Shown here: piece after piece, positions 22,201 to 29,220 of the stretch
How the letters are laid out: each line of letters starts with the position of its first letter
Position numbering within the stretch: position 1 is the stretch's first letter
Assembly (NCBI GenBank): GCA_024346935.1
Contig: AP024878.1
Coordinates: 124,001 to 188,000 of the forward strand
Source of the DNA: Vibrio inusitatus
GTDB taxonomy: Bacteria; Pseudomonadota; Gammaproteobacteria; Enterobacterales; Vibrionaceae
Reading direction: 5' to 3'
DNA length: 64,000 nucleotides
The notes under the pieces: model-generated
What the model was told of the DNA's origin: nothing
What the model saw: only the letters and a program-made list of their open reading frames with translations
Databases searched by the model: none
Made by a program: the position numbers and the translations under genes

Positions 22201-22620
22201 AGTGGCTTTGCTGTAGGAATTGTTAATGGAGATGTGAAGGTGCACCCTTATCAAAGAGTTCAAGTTGAGGTGATATCTTCGTTAGAAGCTACAACTGGAC
22301 TATCGGCAGAGCTTGTTACCGGCGTCGATGATCCTAGTGAGCTTGCTGGCACTTCAATTGATGGAGGCCTGAGTGTTGGTCTAGGAAGTCCAGTTACTAC
22401 GGTTGGTGGGAATGTTGACATTGATGCGCATGGCGATTTTACCTTAGGGCTAAACTTTAAAGTTGGCCCTAGTTTGTCTTCTCCGGTCAATGTATCGTCA
22501 TCTTACTCTGAAACATTTATAGGCCCTGATTTAACGGAAACAAACTACATTGACCGTGCAGTTTCATCTTTCAACAAAGCTTTTGAACGAACTTTTATCG
22601 GGAACAAACTATGCTACTAA
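16291..22620 (+). CDS. Giant Sec-exported RHS/YD-repeat protein, candidate polymorphic toxin
   Basis: A 2109-aa protein with a clear N-terminal signal peptide (MKKLFSLVLVLLIAAISRVNA). After it come a disordered Asp/Glu/Gln-rich linker (about residues 40-135), a DUF6531-like prefix (CPVELYSGCKITREQDYEHP, about 138-188), a coiled-coil insertion (about 195-275), and then more than thirty YD-type repeats (YDxxGRL) counted by eye. The RHS-associated core is near residues 1865-1950 (LDARWYSPHANRFVQPD) and ends at WVDPFGL (1944-1950). Beyond it is a 159-aa tip rich in Gly, Ser, Val and Thr that I do not recognise. No PAAR, VgrG or other type VI element is visible, so delivery is unknown. The ATG at 16291 is preferred over TTG at 16285, which only adds two residues. 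A small exported protein overlaps the 3' end. Toxin function is inferred from architecture. Confidence 0.88.
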   Translation: MKKLFSLVLVLLIAAISRVNASEISLLSECQGALSCDGGREPNLPDNDENDDNDKDNEDSGLESDPVKEDVDAIQAEVAGISAQAMEAASSAGLEVDLNATETETQTATIQAESEQQQQQNSEQGLEGDDSGCPVELYSGCKITREQDYEHPLFPLTRQHRLNQGSAWSLGAGWHSALDSRILWGVDIDADFVIEENQAVVNQYQQVIDNIETSITSIESSFVDRIAYNETSVQLKLSEAIVELILLQNTYLEKRDRAQTTLETLIRHNDQSEAYRKRNHYSTDPHFPAEYEIGLHTIKWVTPQGARKLFSYDVDSSTTKAHSGHSARLDISDEGEVTVTNLQGTRYQYNVHGFLVVVKGNDGRRVDIERDNKQKPISLSDELGRTLQFVYADGRLSEIVDQEGRTTRYSYQRGMLTDVVQFNGEQHSYQYDYQANPLALTLKSDGEGNSAHYIYRKQNGKTVVDTQIDPSGNAFSYEYDFSNRITTVINRNGTRTRYQYNAHNQITSKVFESDGSELSYLYDNYGNLIAEYNELGDALVYSYDDFGRLLSRTDAMGRRTDYMRDEQGRVLTETNNSGETTYFNYDQNGRLETKILADASMIEEEWLNNLLIKRVDQQGNHTLFNYDELGYPILIERFGPNTLPEQSIIRHQKFDRVGRLLWTSEGSLSTPESMWRTTRYDYQSEDGRSVNSPTRIIDPMGREAFKRYDSNGLITFEQGFSGAKTYFTYTPRKQLESRRVVILSEDGNTEYVTRYSHDAENNLVKVVEPHGATWHYQYDNRNRLINSSLEGTEITKAFTYDLAGRKITETDSTNHSSHWSYYADGKIQSTSNPLGNVTEHFYDNAGRLHAIYDNERSSYSIQTMRNELGHIVEAQDGNHNRVQFQVNSLGQVVSVSIPNSGQMRIQSDLNWRGLPVRQSDAAGGVHESEYNAFGQVERATDSEGGIEEFAYDLLGRKVLYINKSGLVTQWRFEQQPSQLIVTQVESDSRHAVMVQGNSRVSIRTFDLLGRLLEYRDAAGQEWLFKYNQQGLVASIIAPNEVHISRGYNLAGNLISEIVTTSEGESRESYYTYDGNGRVITEQLPYYRLGVVNTYRYNEFGQVTELILPDGSSHRFSYDLAGRKISASNPLGYVEFWQYDANDNIVAFTDRDGFRWEYGYNADNQVSYIVEPENSNGAATQYQYDSMGRLLATINPLGHRQSNTLDSLGRVVGSTDAVGNTTHYQLDSAGRPVLIRNRLGEETSQSFDAFDQLIARTDALGNTTQFQYDKLSRLSLEVDAVGGSEGWTYNYQNQIQTYTNQLSLITEYHYDDFGNLVQIEQPDGVVTKYQFNAANKLTRVTLPNGASQSFSYDELARLNSFSNELGDQWHYDYDLAGQVSHVYQPDHNTDIQFHYDLRGNMTERQYRYQSSWVSEKLSYDGQGRLASINSPELVEHYNYNAASQLIQVDNHQIGQSFQYEYSPVGKRTYSQSTSIEGVSYQHDAEGRVIKIERDSNEGIRVFNLAYDQKGQLVQIDYPNHSRRTIAYDALGRVTDISIEQEDFKGNRWRGAWNSLEVFEYRYDLAGNVIAQNRKSESTDNDQWAYFEYDQVNRLIRADYPGKEDLEYEWDESGNLLQKKTKSHNSTYRYNSANQLMEMQGHRLPGFLCADESCDNDDMDSLNQVFEYDYNANGHLVLVRNGAEQQAYEHDALGRMTGVVNSDGSSVSYGYDVRSRRIKSQRVYKASQNSNKKAQENISTLYSYYDGRQEQGQWSLTENDYSPLRSLTLLPRNDLPYGVMLHQTLYDIDSSLLKASGTKGSDIAHLYVHHDRIGSAIHVLDETGTTAMRLGYSPFGQTYRKHNDKTFWKINAGINANKQLAQLMPYQFTGKYTESSTGLIDLDARWYSPHANRFVQPDYWSLKNTYLPVEIQHELIGTTRLNTDMLLRDPSQQMAYGYVSGNPLLWVDPFGLAVLVLSEESTLGAGALVSSNSGFAVGIVNGDVKVHPYQRVQVEVISSLEATTGLSAELVTGVDDPSELAGTSIDGGLSVGLGSPVTTVGGNVDIDAHGDFTLGLNFKVGPSLSSPVNVSSSYSETFIGPDLTETNYIDRAVSSFNKAFERTFIGNKLCY

Positions 22621-23045
22621 AACTAAGTGCCACTCTTTTCTTTGCTGTCGTTTCGTTTGCTAGTTTCGCATATGACTCTATTGATGATTTAGTGAGCGGA
22701 AGTATAAAGTACCATTTTACAAACTCTCCCGAAAAAACAGCAGAACTTTGGGCTCCATATAGTGGAGACTCTGCACCGATAGCGAATGCTTTGATTCGTT
22801 ATGAAACACTATATGGAAAGCCACTATCCTATGACACCATGGCGACTGAAAAAATAACACCTCGAGTTTCTATTGTGTTCCTAGCTGTTAACTATGAGAA
22901 AGGAGTTACTTTTTTAAGATTACAAACTTACCTAGATATGGACAATAAATGGTCTTTGATGTTTGTAACTATAAACCCCGAACCTTTTGGCTTGATACCA
23001 ACGATGATTACCTTCAGTGATAGATATAGTAGCTACAATAATTGA
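22611..23045 (+). CDS. Small exported protein, candidate immunity partner of the RHS protein
   Basis: A 144-aa protein with a signal peptide (LLKLSATLFFAVVSFASFA, cleavage likely before YDS). The mature part is about 124 aa and looks like one alpha+beta domain, ending in strands (VSIVFLAVNYEKGVTFLRL, KWSLMFVTINPEP). An NTF2- or DUF3887-like fold is possible but not established. The ATG lies inside the last codons of the RHS gene, a 10-base overlap (22611-22620), so translation is probably coupled. Immunity genes usually follow polymorphic toxin tips in this way, and a periplasmic location would suit an envelope-active toxin. No family was recognised with confidence. Confidence 0.7.
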   Translation: MLLKLSATLFFAVVSFASFAYDSIDDLVSGSIKYHFTNSPEKTAELWAPYSGDSAPIANALIRYETLYGKPLSYDTMATEKITPRVSIVFLAVNYEKGVTFLRLQTYLDMDNKWSLMFVTINPEPFGLIPTMITFSDRYSSYNN

Positions 23046-23338
23046 CAAAATAGCTATCGCGTATAGCTCGTAATCAAGCTTAGTTTATAAGAACAGTAAC
23101 AGCTCTTTTTAGTAGTTAGGCAATTCTATAATTTGTGGTTTCATGAGTACGGTGCACTACAGAGAGGGAGATAAGGCGGAGAAATTAATTGCCACTTATT
23201 CTTTTGGGTGAAGGCTTACTCTTTGTTGCGGTATCAAGTGTACTATTTCGAATTCGAGTCAAAGACTCTTAAACCTAATAGTTTTAGCAAAAAAGGCCCA
23301 TAAATGGGCCTTAATGATATTGAGTGACTTAAAGTCGA
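23046..23338. other. Right edge of the RHS island, noncoding
   Basis: About 290 bases that look A+T-rich by eye. They hold a 22-codon open frame at 23143-23211 (MSTVHYREGDKAEKLIATYS...), too short to call and possibly a leftover of an older tip or immunity gene. The yicC terminator lies at the right end. No inverted terminal repeats, transposase remnant or tRNA end were seen. Confidence 0.5.
23289..23312 (-). terminator. yicC terminator
   Basis: AAGGCCCAT (23293-23301) and ATGGGCCTT (23304-23312) form a 9-bp stem. Read leftward it is followed by a T run (A run at 23289-23294). It lies 26 bases beyond the yicC stop. Confidence 0.8.
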
Positions 23339-24205
23339 CTATTCAATATTCTGGATTTGCTCACGCATTTGCTCAATCAGAACTTTTAGTTCAACACCAG
23401 AAGCGGTGATGTCAGTGCTGATTGATTTAGAGGCTAGGGTGTTTGACTCACGGTTGAATTCTTGCATCATGAAGTCTAGACGACGGCCAACAGCGCCACC
23501 TTTTTTCATTATGCTGGTGGTTTCTTTTACGTGAGAGTCTAGACGGTCTAGTTCTTCTGCTACGTCAGACTTTTGAGCCAATACAATAAGCTCTTGCTCT
23601 ACGCGAGATGAGTCTAGCTCGATAGACGCTTCTTCAAATTTGCTTAGTAGGCGGTCACGTTGCCATTGTAGGATTTCTGGCATGCGAGCACGAACGCGAA
23701 CCACTTCAGATGTGATTGCTTCTAGGCGCTGGTCAATAAGAGCTTTCATGTTCTCGCCTTCGCTTGCACGTGCTTCGATGAAGTCCGCGATTGCACCTTC
23801 AAAGCCAACTAGTAGGTCTTTGTTTACTGTGTCCATGTTTTGCTCCGGTGTTTCCATAACACCTTGCCACTGCATTACTTGGAACGGATTGATGCGGCTA
23901 GTTTCGCCAGTCATTGCCATTACTTGGTTTGCAGCGTTGATAACTTGCTTTGCTAGGTCTTCATTGATAGTGAGCTCACCCTTAGCACTTGGGTTTGCTT
24001 CAAAGCGCAGGTGACACTCGACTTTACCGCGAGCTAAGCGCTTACGAAAACGCTCGCGAAGAATTGGCTCTAGACCACGGAACTGTTCTGGTAAACGGAA
24101 ATAGGTTTCTAGGTAACGTTGGTTAACAGAGCGTATTTCCCATACTGCGTTGCCCCAATCACCTTTAACTTCTTTGCGCGCGTAAGCGGTCATGCTGTAA
24201 ATCAT
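23339..24205 (-). CDS. yicC: YicC-family endoribonuclease
   Basis: YicC/YloC proteins are endoribonucleases; E. coli YicC is linked to degradation of small RNAs such as RyhB. The protein is 288 aa from the ATG at 24205 (MIYSMTAYARKEV), with the family N-terminus SMTAYAR and SVNQRYLE, and the C-terminal KSDVAEELDRLDSHV and GRRLDFMMQEFNRE blocks. The frame extends seven codons upstream, but the chosen start has AAAGG about eight bases before it. Divergent from rph. Confidence 0.95.
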   Translation of the reverse strand: MIYSMTAYARKEVKGDWGNAVWEIRSVNQRYLETYFRLPEQFRGLEPILRERFRKRLARGKVECHLRFEANPSAKGELTINEDLAKQVINAANQVMAMTGETSRINPFQVMQWQGVMETPEQNMDTVNKDLLVGFEGAIADFIEARASEGENMKALIDQRLEAITSEVVRVRARMPEILQWQRDRLLSKFEEASIELDSSRVEQELIVLAQKSDVAEELDRLDSHVKETTSIMKKGGAVGRRLDFMMQEFNRESNTLASKSISTDITASGVELKVLIEQMREQIQNIE

Positions 24206-24258
24206 TAAAATACCTTTATTCATCACATAGGTGTGCGTCTATATTGCGGGCAATCTTA

Positions 24259-24310
24259 GCACAAAACCGCACTTCTTCGCACAAAACCGAGTCTCTTGAT
24301 ACAAAAGCAC
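24259..24310. repeat. Three 20-bp-spaced direct repeats in the yicC/rph promoter region
   Basis: ACAAAACCGC at 24261, ACAAAACCGA at 24281 and ACAAAAGCAC at 24301 are exactly 20 bases apart. The first two share the 11-mer GCACAAAACCG. A 20-base period places them on the same helix face in the divergent promoter region. A role as regulator-binding iterons is inference. Confidence 0.6.
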
Positions 24311-24324
24311 ACCTTCGTGCATGG

Positions 24325-24353
24325 TCGCATCCTATCGCATGTTCCTATATAAT
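24325..24353 (+). promoter_or_regulatory. Possible rph promoter
   Basis: A perfect -10 TATAAT lies at 24348-24353, about 40 bases before the rph ATG. The hexamer 17 bases upstream (TCGCAT, 24325-24330) is a poor -35. Only the -10 is convincing. Confidence 0.4.
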
Positions 24354-24393
24354 CTCGACCCAATCCCATACCCAATTATTTAGGTGACTCCCA

Positions 24394-25110
24394 ATGCGTC
24401 CAAACGATCGTGCAGTAGATCAGGTTCGTCCTATTAAAATGACTCGCAACTACACCGCTTATGCAGAAGGTTCTGTATTGGTGGAGTTTGGCAATACCAA
24501 GGTATTGTGCAACGCCTCTGTAGAAGAGAATGTTCCGCGTTGGTTGAAAGGCAAAGGTAAAGGTTGGGTAACAGCAGAATATGGAATGCTACCTCGAGCA
24601 ACACACACGCGTAATCGCCGTGAAGCAGCAAGTGGTAAGCAGGGTGGCCGTACTATGGAAATCCAACGTCTTATCGCTCGTAGTCTTCGCGCTGTCGTTG
24701 ACCTAGAAGCGATGGGCGAAATCATGGTGACGGTTGACTGTGATGTGATTCAGGCTGATGGCGGAACTCGTACTGCATCTATCTCTGGTGCAAGTGTTGC
24801 TATGGCTGATGCGTTCCAAAAGTTAGTTGCACAAGGCAAGCTAAAAGCGAACCCTATGAAGGGCCACGTGTCTGCAGTTTCAGTGGGTATCGTTAATGGT
24901 CAAGGTCTGTGTGACCTAGAGTATGTTGAAGATTCAGCAGCTGATACAGACATGAACGTAGTCATGACTGAAGAAGGCAAAATGATTGAGGTTCAGGGTA
25001 CCGCAGAAGGCGAACCGTTCTCTCATGAAGAATTGATGGAATTATTGGCTCTGGCTCAAAAGGGCATTGCTGACATCATCGAAGTGCAGAAGGCTGCACT
25101 GGCAGAATAG
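24394..25110 (+). CDS. rph: Ribonuclease PH
   Basis: Phosphorolytic 3'-5' exoribonuclease that trims tRNA precursors. The 238 aa length matches intact RNase PH (E. coli K-12 carries a frameshifted copy). The N-terminus [14 protein letters not shown], the phosphate-site region THTRNRREA, and [18 protein letters not shown] are all present. A terminator separates it from pyrE, 90 bases downstream. Confidence 0.98.
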   Translation: MRPNDRAVDQVRPIKMTRNYTAYAEGSVLVEFGNTKVLCNASVEENVPRWLKGKGKGWVTAEYGMLPRATHTRNRREAASGKQGGRTMEIQRLIARSLRAVVDLEAMGEIMVTVDCDVIQADGGTRTASISGASVAMADAFQKLVAQGKLKANPMKGHVSAVSVGIVNGQGLCDLEYVEDSAADTDMNVVMTEEGKMIEVQGTAEGEPFSHEELMELLALAQKGIADIIEVQKAALAE

Positions 25111-25118
25111 TTTTTAAG

Positions 25119-25143
25119 TAGCTCCTTTCGGGGCTATTTTTTT
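25119..25143 (+). terminator. rph terminator / pyrE leader hairpin
   Basis: TAGCTCC (25119-25125) and GGGGCTA (25130-25136) pair with one G-T, loop TTTC, followed by T7. In E. coli the hairpin between rph and pyrE is an attenuator coupled to upstream translation and UTP level. The same position suggests that role here, but the rph stop lies 9 bases upstream and no U-rich leader is obvious. Confidence 0.75.
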
Positions 25144-25199
25144 GTCCTCGAAAGGGGGCGTATTTACACATGTTTAATTTGTAATAAAGAGAGAAAAGA

Positions 25200-25841
25200 A
25201 TGAAAGCATACCAGCGTGAATTTATTGAGTTTGCACTTGAGAAACAGGTTCTTAAGTTTGGTGAGTTTACTCTGAAGTCTGGCCGTACTAGCCCTTACTT
25301 CTTTAACGCTGGCCTGTTCAATACTGGTCGTGATTTGGCACGCTTAGGCCGTTTCTATGCAGCTGCACTAGCGGATTCTGATATTGACTATGATGTGCTA
25401 TTTGGCCCTGCATACAAGGGTATCCCAATCGCAACAACGACAGCAGTAGCATTAGCGGATCATCACGATACGGATAAGCCATACTGTTTTAACCGCAAAG
25501 AAGCAAAAGATCACGGTGAAGGTGGCAACTTAGTAGGTAGCCCATTAGAAGGCCGTATCATGCTGGTGGACGATGTGATCACTGCGGGTACAGCAATCCG
25601 TGAGTCAATGGAAATTATCCAAGCAAACGGTGCTGACTTAGCCGGTGTTTTGGTTGCTATTGACCGTCAAGAAAAAGGCAAAGGTGAACTGTCTGCTATT
25701 CAAGAGGTTGAGCGTGATTTCGGCTGCTCTATCATTTCGATTGTTAGCCTGACTGACCTAATAACGTTCCTTGAAGAGAAAGGTGGCAACGCTGAGCAAC
25801 TTGAGTCTGTAAAAGCTTACCGCGCCCAATACGGCATCTGA
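25200..25841 (+). CDS. pyrE: Orotate phosphoribosyltransferase
   Basis: Forms OMP from orotate and PRPP in pyrimidine synthesis. The 213 aa length is typical. The flexible loop [15 protein letters not shown] and the PRPP-binding motif [12 protein letters not shown] are intact. The ATG at 25200 has AAAGAGAGAAAAGA upstream. It lies directly downstream of rph, the usual arrangement. Confidence 0.98.
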   Translation: MKAYQREFIEFALEKQVLKFGEFTLKSGRTSPYFFNAGLFNTGRDLARLGRFYAAALADSDIDYDVLFGPAYKGIPIATTTAVALADHHDTDKPYCFNRKEAKDHGEGGNLVGSPLEGRIMLVDDVITAGTAIRESMEIIQANGADLAGVLVAIDRQEKGKGELSAIQEVERDFGCSIISIVSLTDLITFLEEKGGNAEQLESVKAYRAQYGI

Positions 25842-25862
25842 TCGATCCTGATATTAGAGCCT

Positions 25863-25886
25863 AAAACGCCACCCTTGGGTGGCGTT
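25863..25886. terminator. Bidirectional terminator, pyrE / dehydrogenase
   Basis: AAAACGCCACCC and GGGTGGCGTTTT form a 12-base perfect palindrome with practically no loop, ending in T4 in both directions, between convergent stops. Confidence 0.85.
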
Positions 25887-25893
25887 TTGCGTT

Positions 25894-26820
25894 TTAGTAG
25901 CCCTTGTCAAAGTCGACAATAGCCTTCAACGGTTCTTCATCTAACCAACGCTGATAGTTATCTTTGAATAGCCCGATAACCTGGTTGGGGAAGCTGTGCG
26001 CCGCAATATGTGGTGTCACTGTTACATTAGGGTTTTGCCAGTACGGACATTGTTGTGAGATAGGCTCATTGATAAATACATCCAAATACGCGTGCTCAAG
26101 GTAGCCGTCTTCCAAAGCACTGAGTAGCCCTTCGGTTTCTATGGCATCGCCACGCCCCACGTTAAACAATAGCGCCTGCTTGCAATGACTCAAACTCTGC
26201 TTGTTGAGCACACCTTTAGTCTGTGCTGTCTTCGGTAATATGGATACAACGATATCTGCCAAACTTAACGCATGGTTTAGCTCAGATATCGGAAAGACAG
26301 AATCAAACTGACTATTATCAGGTGCCTTACCGCTAGAATTCACCCCAACAGTGGTTAGGCCAAATGCCTTTGCTACGTTGGAAAGATGAGCCCCAATAGA
26401 ACCGGTACCTAGGACTACGAGTGTTTTTTCGTTCAAGCAAGCGTAAGGATAGGGTTGCCACACTTGATCTGTTTGCTGTTGTTTATAGGTAGCAAAATGG
26501 CGAAAGTGTGCAATGGAGTAGCTTAATACATATTCACTGATTGGCTGCCCGAAGATGCCTTTAACGTTAGTGAGTTGGTAATCACTACGCGGCGCAGGCT
26601 GAGTTAATGCATCGACACCGGCATAGATAGATTGCACCCATTCAAGATTCGGGAAATCGTTAATAACTTCAGAAGCCATCGGTGGAGAAGCAAGCAAGAT
26701 ATTTGCCAGAGAAGGATCCTCGGTAATCTCAAGTTGTGGTAAGTCGGCCTTTTTTAGCAGTTCTAAGTACTCTTGCTTGTTTTTAGACAATACATAAAGG
26801 TATTGAGTGGCAGTTTTCAT
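25894..26820 (-). CDS. D-isomer-specific 2-hydroxyacid dehydrogenase (GhrA-like)
   Basis: NAD(P)-dependent oxidoreductase of 308 aa. The N-terminal substrate domain contains SIYAGVDAL. The Rossmann motif is LGTGSIGAHLSNVAKAFG (near residue 137). LFNVGRGDAIE follows, and the catalytic pair includes Glu in the DVFINEP block and His in VTPHIAAHS. Size and sequence resemble glyoxylate/hydroxypyruvate reductases, but the substrate cannot be read from sequence. Convergent with pyrE and divergent from yjaG across 79 bases. Confidence 0.88.
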   Translation of the reverse strand: MKTATQYLYVLSKNKQEYLELLKKADLPQLEITEDPSLANILLASPPMASEVINDFPNLEWVQSIYAGVDALTQPAPRSDYQLTNVKGIFGQPISEYVLSYSIAHFRHFATYKQQQTDQVWQPYPYACLNEKTLVVLGTGSIGAHLSNVAKAFGLTTVGVNSSGKAPDNSQFDSVFPISELNHALSLADIVVSILPKTAQTKGVLNKQSLSHCKQALLFNVGRGDAIETEGLLSALEDGYLEHAYLDVFINEPISQQCPYWQNPNVTVTPHIAAHSFPNQVIGLFKDNYQRWLDEEPLKAIVDFDKGY

Positions 26821-26899
26821 TGAAAGCGCGTCCCTGTTTCTTTGTTATTTGGGTGTTATCAAGTACACTTTTGCTGTTTTCCCACAATTGTGAGTCGTT

Positions 26900-27487
26900 A
26901 TGTTACAGAATCCTCTTCAGGTTCGTATTGATAAGCTAGAACCTTGGCAACAAATCACTTTTATGGTCAGTTTGTGTGAACGTATGTATCCAAACTATGC
27001 CATGTTTTGTCAGACAACGGAATTTGCCGAGGCACGAATCTACCGAGATATTCTCGATAGCATTTGGGAGTTACTTACAGTTAAGAGCGCAAAGGTAAAC
27101 TTTGAGCGTCAGCTAGAGAAACTAGAAGAGCTAGTTCCTAATTCAGAAGAGTTCGAATTTTATGGGGTTTATCCTGCAATTGATGCTTGCATGGGATTAG
27201 CTGAATTACTTCATTCTCTGCTTGATCGTGATTTGCTCCCAGAGTCGGTGCAAAAAATCAGCCAGAACTCAGTGATGACAGTAGCGGATCTTGAAGTGGC
27301 TCAGGGCAGTGAAGAAATCACCAACGATAACCAGAAAGAAAATGAAGCTGTGTGCGATGAGTGGGATGTGCAGTGGGCTATCTTCCGTCCTTTACGTGAA
27401 TGCACTGAGCGCGATATCGACGTGATTAAAGATTTGCGTGCTGAGCTTCGTGAAGAAAGCGTCAGCAACATTGGCGTTCAGTTATAA
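26900..27487 (+). CDS. yjaG: YjaG, DUF416 protein
   Basis: A 195-aa cytoplasmic protein closely matching E. coli YjaG: MLQNP at the start, CERMYPNYAMFCQ, KVNFERQLEKLEELVP, YGVYPAIDACMGL, and DVQWAIFRPL. The function is unknown. In E. coli yjaG lies just upstream of hupA; here a CNNM gene in the opposite orientation separates the two. Confidence 0.95.
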   Translation: MLQNPLQVRIDKLEPWQQITFMVSLCERMYPNYAMFCQTTEFAEARIYRDILDSIWELLTVKSAKVNFERQLEKLEELVPNSEEFEFYGVYPAIDACMGLAELLHSLLDRDLLPESVQKISQNSVMTVADLEVAQGSEEITNDNQKENEAVCDEWDVQWAIFRPLRECTERDIDVIKDLRAELREESVSNIGVQL

Positions 27488-27504
27488 GCTGATGATCGAG
27501 TAAT

Positions 27505-27537
27505 AAAAAATGGGAGCCACTTGGCTCCCGTTTTTTA
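27505..27537. terminator. Bidirectional terminator, yjaG / CNNM gene
   Basis: GGGAGCCA and TGGCTCCC (27512-27529 with a short CT-rich loop) are flanked by A6 upstream and T6 downstream, between convergent genes. Confidence 0.85.
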
Positions 27538-27538
27538 T

Positions 27539-28651
27539 TTATTTTTCCTTAGACTCAGCTGGTGGCTGTTTGTCCTCGGTTTTTTCTTCTTCATCCGGTT
27601 CTTCATCTGTATTGATGATTACGCCTTTTTTCTTGGTCCATTGCTCCCAACGCTCTTGAGCGAGCACTTGCATATCACCGTTTTTATCCGCCTCGTCGAC
27701 GATTTGTGTTCCGAGTAGGAACTCAAAAATATCCTCAAGGGTTACGATGCCTTGCACTGTACCGTACTCATCTACAACCAAAGCGATATGTAGCCTTTGA
27801 GCTAACATGTTAGCGAATACCTTGGGCAGTGCGCTATTGTTTAAGAACACATGAATAGGGCGCATGATGCTGCCCAGCGCTTCTGTACCTCTGCCTTGCT
27901 GTTGTAGCTTAAATAACTCCAGTCGGTGTACAAAGCCACAGATATTGTCTTTTTGCTCTATATAAACCAGAGGGCGTGAGAACGGTGTGTCGTGATGTGT
28001 TGCTAAGAACTCATTAATAGAGAGCGCGGCACTAACGCGAAATACTACAGGTCGAGGTGTCATTGCCTTAGTGACAGGCACATTAGGTAAATTCAGCAGG
28101 TTGTTAAGGATTCGAATTTCATCTTCACCAAACTCATCAGAATCCTTCGCTAGGATAGCCATCGCTGAAATTTCGTCACGTAACTTAGGCTCTACATTGC
28201 CACGAGATAGACGCTTGGTTATCTGCTCAGAGAACCAAACGAAAGGTCGTAACATCCATACCATCCAATTTAGTACTCCTGCAGAAGCGGGTGCCAGTTG
28301 GCGCCAGTAGGTCGCACCAATAGTCTTAGGCACAATCTCTGACAAAATCAGAATACCAAGAGTAAGCACTGCAGAAAATACACCTAGCCATTGGCTTCCA
28401 AATACCACAGACGCCTGTGCACCTGCGCTAGCTGCACCGATGGTGTGAGCGATGGTATTTAGTGTCAGAATCGAAGCCAATGGGCGGTCGATGTCAGACT
28501 TAAGCTTGCTTAGCTTGTCGGCAGCAGGGTGTCCTTGCTGTCGCAGCTGAGCAATATAGCTTGGTGAAATACTCAAAAGCACAGCCTCTAAAACTGAGCA
28601 AATGAACGAGACTCCGATAGCAACGGAGACATAGATTGTTAGAAGTAACAT
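27539..28651 (-). CDS. CNNM/CBS-domain membrane protein (CorB/CorC-like family)
   Basis: A 370-aa membrane protein. The N-terminal CNNM (DUF21) domain, about residues 1-155, has three or four hydrophobic helices (LLLTIYVSVAIGVSFICSVL; WLGVFSAVLTLGILILSEIVP with the family's SEIVPKTIGA). Two CBS motifs follow (about 195-315: PVTKAMTPRPVVFRV and VVDEYGTVQGIVTLEDIFE). The tail is acidic and charged (DEEPDEEEKTEDK). Family members are linked to Mg2+/Co2+ transport or resistance. The C-terminal CorC_HlyC domain of longer members is absent. Confidence 0.9.
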   Translation of the reverse strand: MLLLTIYVSVAIGVSFICSVLEAVLLSISPSYIAQLRQQGHPAADKLSKLKSDIDRPLASILTLNTIAHTIGAASAGAQASVVFGSQWLGVFSAVLTLGILILSEIVPKTIGATYWRQLAPASAGVLNWMVWMLRPFVWFSEQITKRLSRGNVEPKLRDEISAMAILAKDSDEFGEDEIRILNNLLNLPNVPVTKAMTPRPVVFRVSAALSINEFLATHHDTPFSRPLVYIEQKDNICGFVHRLELFKLQQQGRGTEALGSIMRPIHVFLNNSALPKVFANMLAQRLHIALVVDEYGTVQGIVTLEDIFEFLLGTQIVDEADKNGDMQVLAQERWEQWTKKKGVIINTDEEPDEEEKTEDKQPPAESKEK

Positions 28652-28907
28652 GGTACCCTAGTGAATTGTTTATGAAACAAGCGGATTATGACAGTCATTT
28701 TCAGTAAATGATAGCCTGCTGATTAGGTTGAAAGTGTTGAAAATACAAGCATCAACCCCTTCAGATTAGGTCAATTTGTGAGTTGAATTGCAGAATGAGC
28801 TAAAAAATGTTCGCTTGAACCCAAAGAACACCCGCAACCCTTTGCCAGATGGGGGCTTTATGATTTAGAGTGACTTTGTTTTCAAACACTTTAGAAGGGA
28901 AACCCCA

Positions 28908-29180
28908 ATGAACAAGACCCAATTAATCGATGCAATTGCTGAAAAAGCGGACCTATCAAAAGCACAAGCAAAAGCAGCTCTTGAAGCTACTCTTGAAGGC
29001 GTAACCGAAGCTCTTAAAGAGGGCGACCAAGTTCAACTAATTGGTTTTGGCACATTTAAAGTATCTCACCGTAATGCACGCACTGGTCGTAACCCTAAGA
29101 CTGGTGAAGAGATCCAAATTGCAGCTGCAAATGTTCCTGCATTTACTGCTGGTAAAGCACTGAAAGATTCAGTTAATTAA
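28908..29180 (+). CDS. hupA: DNA-binding protein HU-alpha
   Basis: Nucleoid-associated protein of 90 aa. The whole HU fold is present, with the DNA-binding arm [15 protein letters not shown] and C-terminal [13 protein letters not shown]. The N-terminus [11 protein letters not shown] is typical of HU-alpha. The 256-base upstream region is long for this window and likely carries regulatory sites, but I could not assign them. A strong terminator follows within 4 bases of the stop. Confidence 0.98.
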   Translation: MNKTQLIDAIAEKADLSKAQAKAALEATLEGVTEALKEGDQVQLIGFGTFKVSHRNARTGRNPKTGEEIQIAAANVPAFTAGKALKDSVN

Positions 29181-29183
29181 TGT

Positions 29184-29220
29184 AAAATACGCCGAGTGAC
29201 ATCGCTCGGCGTATTTTTTT
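29184..29220 (+). terminator. hupA terminator abutting the next start codon
   Basis: AAAATACGCCGAG and CTCGGCGTATTTT form a 13-bp stem around an 8-base loop, followed by T7. The T run ends directly at the ATG of the next gene (29221). Confidence 0.9.
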
